From: Shimia sp022448905
GTDB lineage: Bacteria; Pseudomonadota; Alphaproteobacteria; Rhodobacterales; Rhodobacteraceae
Assembly (NCBI RefSeq): GCF_047126315.1
Contig: NZ_CP138953.1
Location: 1,426,001 to 1,490,000, forward strand
DNA: 64,000 bases
Direction of reading: 5' to 3'
The notes below the pieces were generated by a model. That model saw only the letters and a list, made by a program, of their open reading frames with translations. It was not told where the DNA came from and did no database searches. The position numbers and the translations under genes are program-made. This document shows positions 8,693-17,019 of the stretch, one piece after another (within the stretch, counting starts at the first letter, position 1; each line of letters opens with the position of its first letter).

Positions 8693-9136
8693 ATGCGCGT
8701 TGTTGTTCAGGAAGAGCCGTTTGATTTTGGCCGCGAGGCGCAGGATTTCGCCAGCGGGCACCGCAATATGGGCGCGATTGTCACCTTCACCGGTGTGGTG
8801 CGCGATGCCGACAAGGGCGGCATGGATCGGATGGTGATTGAGCACTATCCCGGCATGACCCAGAAGGCGCTGGAGAAGATCGCGGCGGAGGCTGTAAGCC
8901 GTTGGGATCTTGGGGATGTTTTGGTCATCCACCGCCATGGCGAGCTGCGTCAGGGTGATATGATCATGATGGTCGCCACGGCCTCGCGTCATCGGGTGAA
9001 TGCCTTTGAGGCGGCGGAATATTTGATGGATTACCTGAAATCCCGCGCGCCGTTTTGGAAGAAAGAATACACTGCGGACGGGGCCGAATGGGTTGCCGCA
9101 AAAGACGAAGATGAGGACGCGCTGAGCCGCTGGTGA
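8693..9136 (+). CDS. moaE: Molybdopterin synthase catalytic subunit MoaE
   Basis: A 147-residue large subunit of MPT synthase, converting precursor Z (cPMP) to molybdopterin with MoaD. Family landmarks: GAIVTFTGVVRD, the His-rich VIHRHGEL, TASRHRVNAFEAAEYLMD, and the lysine-containing FWKKE in which the active Lys lies. The ATG at 8693 is preferred over an in-frame GTG at 8675 that would overlap moaD. The rest of the Mo-cofactor pathway is not in the window. Confidence 0.95.
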   Translation: MRVVVQEEPFDFGREAQDFASGHRNMGAIVTFTGVVRDADKGGMDRMVIEHYPGMTQKALEKIAAEAVSRWDLGDVLVIHRHGELRQGDMIMMVATASRHRVNAFEAAEYLMDYLKSRAPFWKKEYTADGAEWVAAKDEDEDALSRW

Positions 9137-9274
9137 TGCAGCTGCGTTAACCGGTAAAATCCCTTCGTTTGGGACGTCGGTATTTTGTCGGTATCGCGAC
9201 TGTTTTGCGGAGGTGCGTGGTTTTGCGACCGCGTGGCAGGAAAAGGTAAACCCACCGCGCGGTGCATCGTTGCT

Positions 9275-10657
9275 TTAGGCAACAGCTTTTGAAGTGAGAA
9301 CCGCTTTGCGGGCTTTGACAATGGCGGCCACCAGCCGGTCGATGTCCGTGTCTGTTGTGGCCCAGTTGGAGACACTCAGGCGGAAGCCGCTGTGGCCTTG
9401 CCAGGCGGCGGCGCCAAACCATGCTTCACCGCACGCCTGGACCTCCGCCGTGATGGCAGCGCAGAGCTCTGGGCTGTCGGGCAGGGTCACAAACACCTGA
9501 TTGAAGTGCACGAGATGCGGGACGGTGAAGCCTTCATTGCGTAAGGCGTCTGCGAGGCGGGTGGCTTTGTTGTGAAAGCCAAGGATCATGTCGTTGAGCC
9601 CCTCGCGGCCAAGCGAGAGCAGGGCGGCGTAGGTTTCGGCACCTCGGGCGGCGCGGCTGAACTCTGGCGTCAGGTCTGCAGGGGAAGGATCGGTGGGTGG
9701 CAGGTAGGCGGCGCCGATGGCCATGGAGGCGCGCATCTCTTCGGGATGGCGGCAGAGGGCCAGGCCGGAGTCATACGGCGCGTTGAGAGTTTTGTGGGCG
9801 TCCACCACCCAGCTGTCAGCTTTCTCAAGGCCGGTGAGCGCGTCGGCCAGGTCGGGCACCGCGCGCGCCTAGAGGCCAAAGGCGCCATCGACATGCAACC
9901 ATGCGCCAGCGGCATGGCAGGCGTCGGCAATCTCGCCAATCGGATCAAACGCGCCGGTGCAGACGTTGCCCGCCTGCGCCAGCATAATGCAGGAGGCGTC
10001 CAGCTTGGGTAGCTTGTCGGCACGCATGCGGCCTTGGGCGTCGGTTGGGACACGTTCGATGGTGTCGGAGCCAAGACCAATCAGGCGCAGGGATTTGAGC
10101 ACGGTGGCGTGGATTTCGGCGCTGGCGATCACGCGCAGGGCAGGCGCGCCGAGCAGGCCTTTGCCGCGTGGGTGGCCGAGGCGGCTCAGCAAGGTGTCGC
10201 GCGCGGTGGCCAGCAGGGTCATGTTGGCCATGGTCGCGCCGGTGGTGAAGGCGCCTTCGGTCTGGGCGGGCAGGTTGAGCAGATCGATGATCCAGCGCAC
10301 GGCGGTTTGCTCCATCTGCATCACCGAGGGGCCGGTGTCGGCATTTGCGCATTGGTCCCAGGCGGCGAGCAAAGCGCGGGCACCAGAAGCGGCGGGTAGT
10401 GCGCCGCCGATGACATAGCCAAAGTAGCGGCCCGCGGCGGTGGCGACAGTGCCGGGGCTGCCGGCGTCCTGCATCAGGGAGAGCACGTCGTTGGGGCTAT
10501 GACCATGTTGGTGGAGTGCGATGTCGAGCGCGGAGAGCTGGGTTGCGTCTGCGTTTACCTGACGGTCGGAGAGCCCGTGCAGGTAGTCTGCGCCAAGTTT
10601 TGCGCCTTGAGCGAAGGCTTGGGCTTGGCGGGCGAGGGGATCTGAGGCTAAGGTCAT
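9275..10657 (-). pseudogene. PLP-dependent group II decarboxylase, interrupted by in-frame amber
   Basis: Read through, this is a 460-codon aspartate-aminotransferase-fold decarboxylase of the aromatic amino acid/tyrosine/glutamate decarboxylase group. It has the His-containing AGSPGTVATA region, FTTGATMANMTLLA, the cofactor strand WLHVDGAFG and the Schiff-base motif DAHKTLNAPYDSG. A TAG at 9871-9869 (codon 263) interrupts the frame in FGL-stop-ARA, where relatives usually carry Trp (TGG). The stop precedes the cofactor lysine (codon 289), so the truncated product could not bind PLP normally. The frame is otherwise intact on both sides, pointing to a recent mutation, a sequence error or suppression. 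Divergent from an ArsR-like regulator. Confidence 0.85.
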
Positions 10658-10671
10658 ATCGAGATCAGTCT

Positions 10672-10691
10672 ATATAGGGAATCATCTATAT
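10672..10691. promoter_or_regulatory. Inverted repeat in divergent promoter region, candidate regulator site
   Basis: ATATAG (10672-10677) and CTATAT (10686-10691) are exact reverse complements eight bases apart, in the 48-base space between the decarboxylase and the ArsR-like gene. Its position and AT-rich dyad suit a winged-helix repressor operator controlling both genes; this is inference. Confidence 0.4.
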
Positions 10692-10705
10692 TGATATTTG
10701 ACGAT

Positions 10706-11035
10706 ATGCTCGCGGAGTCAACTGAGTCGGTCACGGCGCAGGCGAAAGTCTTTGCCGCGCTGTCCAGCCCTGTGCGCTTGCAGATCATGCTTTGGCTGCT
10801 GGACCCGCGCTCGCATTTTGCGCCGCAGGTGGATGGGGACTTGGTGGAAGATGGCGTTTGTGTGGGGCGGATTGTCGACAAGCTGGACCTGTCGCAGCCC
10901 ACGGTGAGCGCGCATATGAAGAAACTCAGCGCCGCTGGGTTGGTGCGCGGCAAGAAGATCAACAACTGGATTTTCTATAAGCCGCAGCGGGAGGTGCTGA
11001 AGGCGTCCGGGGTGGTGTTGGGTACGCCAAAGTAG
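10706..11035 (+). CDS. ArsR-like winged-helix transcriptional regulator
   Basis: About 109 residues from the ATG at 10706; an in-frame TTG at 10691 would add five. The HTH layout is typical of the ArsR group: KVFAALSSPVRLQIMLWLL (helix before the HTH), IVDKLDLSQPTVSAHMKKL (recognition helix), AAGLVRGKKINNWIFYKP (wing). The pattern SQPTVSAHMK is close to the classical SQ-x-VS-x-HL box. No ArsR cysteine metal box (ELCVCDL) is present, so metal sensing is not indicated. An unusual acidic insert DGDLVEDGVCVG lies before the recognition helix. It likely regulates the divergent decarboxylase. Confidence 0.85.
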   Translation: MLAESTESVTAQAKVFAALSSPVRLQIMLWLLDPRSHFAPQVDGDLVEDGVCVGRIVDKLDLSQPTVSAHMKKLSAAGLVRGKKINNWIFYKPQREVLKASGVVLGTPK

Positions 11036-11053
11036 GAAGCTGAATGCAATCAC

Positions 11054-11088
11054 AAAAAAGGCCAGCCTCTGGAGAGAGACTGGCCTTT
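11054..11088 (-). terminator. Rho-independent terminator of the ompA-type operon
   Basis: AAAGGCCAG (11057-11065) and CTGGCCTTT (11080-11088) form a perfect 9-bp stem with a 14-base loop. On the minus strand it is followed by six T residues (plus-strand A run 11054-11059). It may also serve the regulator gene read from the other side. Confidence 0.8.
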
Positions 11089-11107
11089 GGTGGTTCTAGG
11101 GTGCCTG

Positions 11108-11434
11108 TTACGCCCCGCCCAGACGCTCCACGTGCATGCGCAGTTCTTCGGCTTCCTGGCGGGCGTCGCGGAGGCCGTCCATGGCCGCGCGCAGTTCGGC
11201 TTCGGTCTGGGTCAGCTGATTGGTCAGCTCGGCCTCGCGCTGTTGCAGGTAGGTGATGGCCTGATCGCGGGTCTCTTCGGCTTCGTGCAGCTCCTGGGAC
11301 ATGCGCTCCAGTTGGTCGACGTCAGATTGCGCGACGCGGGTGAAGCGGTGCACCAGCCAATTGGCAAACCAGCCCATACAAAAGGCCACAAACAGAATGA
11401 CGGCGGTGGTCAGGATGAACTCAATTCGTGTCAT
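11108..11434 (-). CDS. Small membrane protein with coiled coil
   Basis: A 108-residue product of unknown function. A single N-terminal membrane helix (FILTTAVILFVAFCMGWFANWL) is followed by a long heptad-rich coiled coil (SQELHEAEETRDQAITYLQQ and onward to about residue 100). The ATG at 11434 lies inside the end of the upstream OmpA-type gene, an overlap of 14 bases, so translation is probably coupled. It may be a structural partner of the OmpA-family protein, for example bridging membrane and envelope; that is inference from order only. Confidence 0.75.
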   Translation of the reverse strand: MTRIEFILTTAVILFVAFCMGWFANWLVHRFTRVAQSDVDQLERMSQELHEAEETRDQAITYLQQREAELTNQLTQTEAELRAAMDGLRDARQEAEELRMHVERLGGA

Positions 11435-13610
11435 TGGTCTGGGTCTCCTCGCCGTCTTCCTGCGCGGCGTTGTCTGTGGATGTCTCGTCAGAGGCGGCGT
11501 CTGCGCCTGTGTCCGCTGCGGCGTCTGCCTCGGAGGCAGGGGCGTCGGCGGTTGTGTCGTCCGTGGCTGCGTCGGCTTCAGTGGCGGTCGTCTCGTCGGT
11601 GGTCTCAGTCGCGGTAGCGTCTTCTGGTGCTGCCTCGCCGGTGTCCTCTGACGTGGCTTCGGTATTGTCCGCCTCGGTAGTCTCTGCTTCGCTTTCGCTT
11701 GGGGCTGCCTCGGCTTCGGTGGTCTCGGCCTCAGCGTCGGCGGCTTCTGCCTCTGCGTCAGCGGCACCTTCTTCTGCTGTGGCTTCGGCCTGTTCTTCTT
11801 CCGGGAGGATGCGGACAAACTCGATGCGGCGGTTGGCTTCGCGGCCTTCGGCGGTGTCGTTGTCAGCAATCGGCTGGCTCTCACCATAGCCAAGGGCAAG
11901 GAAACCTTTGGTCAGCACGCGGCGTTCCTGCAGCGCGGTCAGAACCGCCAGCGCGCGGGTTTGCGACAGGGCCTGGTTCATGCTTTCGCGGCCCTGGCTG
12001 TCGGTGTGGCCCTGGATTTCGATTTGCAGATCAGGACAAGCGTTGAGCTCTTCTGCCAGCTTGTCGATGATCCCGGCGGCGCTGGCATCCAGCGTGCCGC
12101 TGCCGGGTTCAAAGGCAATTTTGGCTTCGTCCTGAAGGGCCTGAATGTTGGCCATGCATTCTTCGTTGGTAGGCAGGCCCGCCAGTGGATCAAGTGCCTC
12201 AAGATAGGTGACGTTGATCGCGAAGTGATCGGTCTGGCTCAGTTTGGCGGCCAGCAGCTGCGCGATGCGGGCGTTGGTCTCGGTGTTGCCGGTGTTGCCG
12301 GTGACGGAGACGGCCTCGGGCGTCACGATCAGGGAGCCGTTGTTGAGCAGGGAGAGGGCGTCCAGACCGGCCATCACGCGGAAAGGCCAGGTTGGCGGCA
12401 GGGTGTCGTCCAAGCGGGTCGCCATATGCACGGTTTCGGTGCCAAAGCGGGCGCGGGCGTAGCTGTCTGTGGTGTCGCGCGCGATGTCGTTGGGCAGGCG
12501 GCCGCGCAGTTGTACCAGACCTTCCGGGCTGAGCGTGGCGGTAAATTCCTGCGCGACGGCTTCGTCCTCGGCCTCTGGTGTGGGCGGTAGGGTGGCCAGC
12601 AGGGCAAAGGCTTCGGGCAGGGTGCCTTCGAGCTCACCAACAACGCGGTCAAACAGAGCCTGATCGGTGCCCATCAGCGCGATGAGGGTGACGTCGGCAT
12701 CGGAGAAGGTCAGCGTACCGCCGCTCAGTTCATTGAGGCCGCGAATGGCGGTGGCCACCGCGTCGCCCCAGCTGGTGGAGGGCACGCCAAGGCCAATCAC
12801 GCAGTCCACATTGCCTTCCAGGCCAGCTGCGCGGGCAGCGGTGAGGATTTTGGCGCGGGCTTTGTCGGTGTCGGCGGAGCAGGCGTCAAAGCGGGTGACG
12901 TCGCCGCCTTTGACAAGGCGCAGGGTGAAGGGGGTGATCACCGGGCGGGGGGCGGAGATGTTGAGGTTCACCTCAACGCCATTGGGCGCGCGGCGGGCGA
13001 GGTCGATTTCCAGCTCGGCGCGCTGCTCCGGGCTGTCGGCCATGGCGGTTACGTCGACGCGGCCAGCCTGTACCGAGATTTTGGAGCGTGGCAGGTCTTT
13101 GAGGGCGGAGACAGCAAAGCGGGAGGCGGCGGACCAGCCCGCGGGGGCAGCGTAATCGGCGGTTTCCAGAAGGTCGGCGACGTCGCCGCTGTCGGAGATG
13201 TCTTGTAATTCGCGCAGCAGGCGATCACGCGCGGCGCTTTCCGGGATCAGACCGATCAGCGAGATGCCCGCGTCGTTGCGCAGGATTTCCACGGAGAAGC
13301 GAGGTGGAGCAATAGCGGCGGTGGCGGGTACTTCCATGTTGTCGATGACGCGCGCGGCGTCGACGATGCGGCCCGCGGCGGAGATGGCTTTGAAGCGGTC
13401 TGCCTCTGACGGGGCCACGCCCGCGAGGAAGATTTGCAGGCCTTCGGCATGCACCTCGGCCCAGTCCATGCCGGACTTGGAAAGCTCGAGCTCGACGGAG
13501 GACTTGGAGGTGTCTTCGATCAGATCAGCGGAGAGGCTCGCGGCGACAAGGCTTAGAAGCCCCGCCGAGGCGAAGGTAACAAACAGGATAAGGAGGGAAG
13601 AAAGTCGCAT
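11421..13610 (-). CDS. OmpA-family envelope protein with BON-like region and acidic tail
   Basis: A 729-residue exported protein. The N-terminal signal or anchor segment is SLLILFVTFASAGLLSLVA; a repetitive region at about 40-480 contains BON-like alpha/beta units (VNLNISAPRP, VQLRGRLPNDIARD); an OmpA-like peptidoglycan-binding domain spans about 498-600 (FEPGSGTLD, IEIQGHTDSQGRESMNQALS, NRRIEFVRI). After it comes a 125-residue tail of almost only Glu, Asp, Ala, Thr and Ser, which is unusual because OmpA domains normally end the protein. Its 3' end overlaps the small coiled-coil gene. Probably anchors the cell envelope to peptidoglycan. Confidence 0.88.
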   Translation of the reverse strand: MRLSSLLILFVTFASAGLLSLVAASLSADLIEDTSKSSVELELSKSGMDWAEVHAEGLQIFLAGVAPSEADRFKAISAAGRIVDAARVIDNMEVPATAAIAPPRFSVEILRNDAGISLIGLIPESAARDRLLRELQDISDSGDVADLLETADYAAPAGWSAASRFAVSALKDLPRSKISVQAGRVDVTAMADSPEQRAELEIDLARRAPNGVEVNLNISAPRPVITPFTLRLVKGGDVTRFDACSADTDKARAKILTAARAAGLEGNVDCVIGLGVPSTSWGDAVATAIRGLNELSGGTLTFSDADVTLIALMGTDQALFDRVVGELEGTLPEAFALLATLPPTPEAEDEAVAQEFTATLSPEGLVQLRGRLPNDIARDTTDSYARARFGTETVHMATRLDDTLPPTWPFRVMAGLDALSLLNNGSLIVTPEAVSVTGNTGNTETNARIAQLLAAKLSQTDHFAINVTYLEALDPLAGLPTNEECMANIQALQDEAKIAFEPGSGTLDASAAGIIDKLAEELNACPDLQIEIQGHTDSQGRESMNQALSQTRALAVLTALQERRVLTKGFLALGYGESQPIADNDTAEGREANRRIEFVRILPEEEQAEATAEEGAADAEAEAADAEAETTEAEAAPSESEAETTEADNTEATSEDTGEAAPEDATATETTDETTATEADAATDDTTADAPASEADAAADTGADAASDETSTDNAAQEDGEETQTNDTN

Positions 13611-13671
13611 TCAGAAAGTGTGGTCCGTCCAGTGGTGCATGGTTGATACGGGGTTATGACCCCGCTTGCAA

Positions 13672-14637
13672 TCACAGGAAAAAGGCGGTGGCGGAAAACA
13701 GCAGAGGGATAAGGCCGGTGTCGCGGTTGGCGCGGAACAGGCGCAGGAGCACGGCGGGGTCCTCGGTGTCGAGCTGGCGCAGTTGCCATTGCATGTGCCA
13801 GCCCATGGTGAGCGGCCCCAAAAGGGCGACGGCCATAGAGGCCGGGCTGCGCTCGATGGTGACCATCAGCACGGCAAAGCCAAAGAGCATGATTGTGAGG
13901 GTCAGGAAACCTTGAAGCCATTGCGGGCTGTTTTTGCCGAACAGCCGCGCGGTGGATTTCACACCGATGAGGGCGTCGTCTTCGGTGTCTTGGTGGGCAT
14001 AGATGGTGTCGTAGAACAGGGTCCAAGCAATGCCTGCGGCGTAGAGGATCAAGGCGGGCCAGGCGAGGCTGCCGGTGTGGGCGGTCCAGGCCAGAAGCGC
14101 GCCCCAGTTGAAGGCGAGGCCCAAGAAGACCTGCGGCCACCATGTGAAGCGTTTGGCAAAGGGGTAGACCGCCACCGGCAGCAGGGAGGCGATGCCCAGC
14201 AGGATGGCGTTCAGGTTGAAAGTGAACAGGATGGCGGCGGAGATCAGGGTTTGGATCACCATCCAAATAGCGGCTTGTTTGGCGGTCACTTGGCCGGACG
14301 GGATTGGACGGGAGCGTGTGCGCGCAACTTGGGCGTCAAACTCGCGGTCGGTGATGTCGTTCCAGGTGCAGCCTGCGCCGCGCATCAGGAAAGCACCAAT
14401 GGCGCAGCCGACGGCGATCCAGAGATCATGCAGCGAGGCCTGACCATCACTCAGTATCGCCAGCGCTAGGCTCATCCAGCAGGGCAGCAACAGGAGCCAA
14501 GTGCCAATGGGACGGTCCGCGCGCGACAAGCGCAGGTAGGGGCGAGACCAGGCTGGAGCCAGATGGTCGACCCAATTGCCTTTCACAGCGTCAGAAACTT
14601 GCCCCTTGGGGTCTTCCTTTGCGGGCGTGTCGGCCAT
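13672..14637 (-). CDS. ubiA: 4-hydroxybenzoate polyprenyltransferase
   Basis: A 321-residue membrane prenyltransferase of ubiquinone synthesis. The first aspartate-rich motif is NDITDREFD and the second DTIYAHQDTEDD, both needed for Mg-diphosphate binding; SRPIPSGQ and about eight hydrophobic helices complete the UbiA pattern. N-terminal YLRLSRADRPIGTWLLLLP is diagnostic. The ATG at 14637 is chosen; upstream codons are antisense to rsmE. Its start abuts the rsmE region on the other strand, so the promoters must overlap the neighbouring coding or leader sequence. Confidence 0.95.
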   Translation of the reverse strand: MADTPAKEDPKGQVSDAVKGNWVDHLAPAWSRPYLRLSRADRPIGTWLLLLPCWMSLALAILSDGQASLHDLWIAVGCAIGAFLMRGAGCTWNDITDREFDAQVARTRSRPIPSGQVTAKQAAIWMVIQTLISAAILFTFNLNAILLGIASLLPVAVYPFAKRFTWWPQVFLGLAFNWGALLAWTAHTGSLAWPALILYAAGIAWTLFYDTIYAHQDTEDDALIGVKSTARLFGKNSPQWLQGFLTLTIMLFGFAVLMVTIERSPASMAVALLGPLTMGWHMQWQLRQLDTEDPAVLLRLFRANRDTGLIPLLFSATAFFL

Positions 14638-14649
14638 ATGTCGGTTCCC

Positions 14650-15468
14650 ATGAAACAGGCAAAAGTCAGACTGTATGTAGAGCAGGGCTTGGGGGAAGGG
14701 CAAACCATTCCTCTGACCAAAGAGCAGGCGCATTACCTTTTTGGCGTGATGCGCATGGCGGTGGATGATCCGGTGCTGTTGTTTAATGGGCGGGATGGCG
14801 AGTGGCGCTGTGCCGTGACTGTGGCGAATAAACGCAATGGGGAACTGGTGTGCGAAGCGCAGACCAAACCGTTGCAGATGCCGCCAGACCTCTGGCTGTG
14901 CTTTGCGCCAATCAAGAAGGCGCGGACAGACTTTATTGTCGAGAAAGCCGCTGAAATGGGCGCGGCGCGGATTGTGCCGGTGAACACCGATTTCACCAAC
15001 AGCGAGCGCATTCGGCAGGATCGTCTGCAGGCCCATGCGGTGGAAGCGGCGGAGCAATGTGGCGGGACCTATGTGCCGGAGGTCAGTGATCTGGTGAAGC
15101 TGGATCGGTTGCTGGCGGAGTGGCCTGAAGGGCGTCAATTGATGTTCTGCGATGAGGCCGAAGTGGGAGAGCAGCTTTGGCTGGAAGCGCTGCCCAGCGA
15201 CCGAGCCGAGGGTGGACGCGAAGCGCCCGCCCGTGGGGGCGGATCGGGCGCTGATCGGATCGCTAGCGATCCGATTCCGGGAAAAGACGGTCGGCCTTGG
15301 GCCATTTTGATTGGGCCGGAAGGTGGGTTTTCTGAGGCGGAGCGGGACCGGTTGAAGGCCTTGCCGTTTGCGCATGTGGTGAGCCTTGGGCCGCGGATTT
15401 TGCGGGCGGATACGGCGGCAGTTGCGGCGATGACCCTGTGGCAGCAGAGCCTGGGAGACTGGCAGTGA
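14650..15468 (+). CDS. rsmE: 16S rRNA (uracil(1498)-N(3))-methyltransferase with in-frame repeat insertion
   Basis: About 272 residues (an ATG at 14638 would add four). SPOUT-family methyltransferase that modifies U1498 of 16S rRNA. N-terminal PUA-like part has VRLYVEQ and HYLFGVMRM; the AdoMet knot is seen in ILIGPEGGFSEAERD and SLGPRILRADTAAVAA. Between about residues 183 and 214 there is a Gly/Arg/Asp-rich stretch (APARGGGSGADRIASD) that family members lack; it is encoded by a double-hairpin repeat at 15222-15275. The insertion keeps frame and falls in a loop before the knot, so activity may be kept. Overlaps the next gene by four bases. Confidence 0.93.
   Translation: MKQAKVRLYVEQGLGEGQTIPLTKEQAHYLFGVMRMAVDDPVLLFNGRDGEWRCAVTVANKRNGELVCEAQTKPLQMPPDLWLCFAPIKKARTDFIVEKAAEMGAARIVPVNTDFTNSERIRQDRLQAHAVEAAEQCGGTYVPEVSDLVKLDRLLAEWPEGRQLMFCDEAEVGEQLWLEALPSDRAEGGREAPARGGGSGADRIASDPIPGKDGRPWAILIGPEGGFSEAERDRLKALPFAHVVSLGPRILRADTAAVAAMTLWQQSLGDWQ
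15222..15275. repeat. Double-hairpin repeat element, copy 1 (inside rsmE)
   Basis: First hairpin: AGCGCCCG (15222-15229) pairs with CGGGCGCT (15245-15252), with an inner CCC-GTG-GGG. Second hairpin: ATCGGATCGC-TA-GCGATCCGAT, a perfect 10-bp stem at 15254-15275. The same two-hairpin layout with different stem bases occurs at 16376-16423, showing structure conserved over sequence. Confidence 0.8.
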
Positions 15469-16304
15469 GTTGGCGCACGGTCACGGAGGCGGATCTTGCG
15501 TGGATTGAGCCGTTCCTGCGGGAGCATGTGCAGAGCTCGATGTTTTTGTTGGGGAACCTTGAGCAGCATGGCTTGGGCAGTGATGCCCCCAGAGGCTTGA
15601 AGATTTGGGCCTTGGACGGTGGGAGGCAGGGCCTTTTAGGCGTGACCAATGAAGGCATGGTTTTGCCGCAAGCGCCGATGGTGACCGAGCATGAGTTGTC
15701 TCAGATAGGGCCAATTTTTGCTGAGCGCAAGTTGATGGGCTGTTGCGGCGAGGCTGCTCAGGTCGCGCAGGTATTGGCGATTCCTGAGGTGCGCGCGCAG
15801 AAGCTGGTGTCTCATGACACGCAGCCGCATTTTGCCCTGTCACTTGAGGAGTTACGTCTGCCCGAGATTGGCGGATTGACCTTGGTTCCGTTGGAAGCTG
15901 CGCCTCGGGATCTCGTGTTGTCGTGGCGCGAAGCGTATCTAAAGGAAGTGCCCGGTTTAGCGGTTTCGGATCCGGTTTCGACAGCTCAAAAGGACATTGA
16001 CGGGTATCTGGAGCGCAACAGCCACCGCGTTGTGATGCGGGGTGATCGCCCTGTTGCGATGGCTGGCTTCAATGCACAGACCTCGGACGTCGTGCAAATA
16101 GGCGGGGTGTACACGCCGCCGGACCTGCGTGGGCAAGGATTGGCAAGGGCTGCGGTGGCAATGCATTTGGCTGAAGCGCGCGATGCAGGAAAGGCCCATG
16201 CGACCCTGTTTGCGGCCAGTGCAGCTGCAGTTAAGGCCTACCAATCCATTGGGTTTCTGCCATGTGGGCAATTTGCCATGGCGTTTTTTGATACCGAAAC
16301 ATGA
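15465..16304 (+). CDS. GNAT family N-acetyltransferase
   Basis: A 279-residue protein whose GTG start overlaps the rsmE stop (GTGA). The C-terminal half is a GNAT domain: motif A VYTPPDLRGQGLARAAV (R/Q-x-x-G-x-G/A acetyl-CoA loop) and motif B AAAVKAYQSIGFLPCGQF. The N-terminal 130 residues form a second domain often seen in GNAT pairs of this kind. The acceptor is unknown. Co-transcribed with rsmE. Confidence 0.85.
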   Translation: MSWRTVTEADLAWIEPFLREHVQSSMFLLGNLEQHGLGSDAPRGLKIWALDGGRQGLLGVTNEGMVLPQAPMVTEHELSQIGPIFAERKLMGCCGEAAQVAQVLAIPEVRAQKLVSHDTQPHFALSLEELRLPEIGGLTLVPLEAAPRDLVLSWREAYLKEVPGLAVSDPVSTAQKDIDGYLERNSHRVVMRGDRPVAMAGFNAQTSDVVQIGGVYTPPDLRGQGLARAAVAMHLAEARDAGKAHATLFAASAAAVKAYQSIGFLPCGQFAMAFFDTET

Positions 16305-16375
16305 GACATGGCATGATTGGTCTGGCGTTTTTGGCATCGAATAGAGGGCCGCGCTTGACCCTGGGAGGAAGCAAA

Positions 16376-16423
16376 AGCGCCCTCCCGTGGGGAGGGTCGG
16401 GCGCTGCCCGGCCTTGCGGCCGG
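16376..16423. repeat. Double-hairpin repeat element, copy 2 (intergenic)
   Basis: First hairpin: AGCGCCC (16376-16382) with GGGCGCT (16399-16405) and inner CTCCC-GTG-GGGAG. Second hairpin: CCGGCC-TTGC-GGCCGG (16408-16423). Lies between the GNAT gene and the next gene. Stem bases differ from copy 1 in a pairing-preserving way. Confidence 0.8.
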
Positions 16424-16446
16424 ACTAGAGTTTGAAAGGTGGTGAC

Positions 16447-16956
16447 ATGACATTCATTCGACCTGAGGCCCGCGCGGCGGTGGCGCAGTGGCGGGAAGCC
16501 CTGGTGGGCGGCGTGGTGTTGCTGCTTGGTATTTGGTGGGCCAGTGGCTTTGGCGTGATGAAATGGCTGGGCATTGGCCTCGTCGCCGTGGGCGCGGTGC
16601 TGATCGTGAGCGGTCTGCAGCGCGGGCGGTTTCGGATTGGCAAAGGCGGGCCGGGCGTGGTGCAGGTAGACGAGGGCGAGGTGGCTTACTTTGGCCCGCT
16701 CAATGGCGGTAGCGTGGCCATTCGCAGCCTGAGCCGCGTGGTGCTGGACGGACGCAGCACGCCACCGGTTTGGGCACTCTATCAACCGGGGCAGGCGCCG
16801 TTGCATATTCCGGTGAATGCCGAAGGCTCTGATGCGCTTTTTGATGCCTTTGCGTCGCTGGATGGCATCCGCACGGAAAATATGCTGGCTAAGTTGAAGG
16901 CCACACCGGATCAACCGGTTGTGATCTGGGCCAAATCAGACCCCCGGTTGCATTGA
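16447..16956 (+). CDS. Hypothetical two-helix membrane protein
   Basis: A 169-residue protein with two adjacent hydrophobic helices near the N terminus (ALVGGVVLLLGIWWASGFG and WLGIGLVAVGAVLIVSGL) followed by a soluble part rich in beta strands (GVVQVDEGEVAYFGP, GGSVAIRSLSRVVLDG). This layout resembles small bacterial PH-like-domain membrane proteins but I do not recognise a named family. The ATG at 16447 follows AAAGGTGGTGAC. It precedes gshA by 63 bases on the same strand. Confidence 0.75.
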   Translation: MTFIRPEARAAVAQWREALVGGVVLLLGIWWASGFGVMKWLGIGLVAVGAVLIVSGLQRGRFRIGKGGPGVVQVDEGEVAYFGPLNGGSVAIRSLSRVVLDGRSTPPVWALYQPGQAPLHIPVNAEGSDALFDAFASLDGIRTENMLAKLKATPDQPVVIWAKSDPRLH

Positions 16957-17019
16957 CACTGCCGGGAATTACCCTCACCACTACTGTCCCAAGCGAGTTT
17001 GCAGGAGCGGAGCAAGCCT

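Noticed and set aside
9253..9264. Perfect palindrome CACCGCGCGGTG downstream of the decarboxylase
   Set aside because: Short and GC-rich; likely by chance in this composition, and no T-run for a terminator.
11108..11899. Long proline/threonine-rich minus frame overlapping the ompA-type tail
   Set aside because: The repetitive acidic tail opens other frames; only the coiled-coil protein from 11434 is supported.
13672..15375. 567-codon minus-strand frame extending ubiA upstream
   Set aside because: The part beyond 14637 is antisense to rsmE; UbiA homology begins at the ATG 14637.
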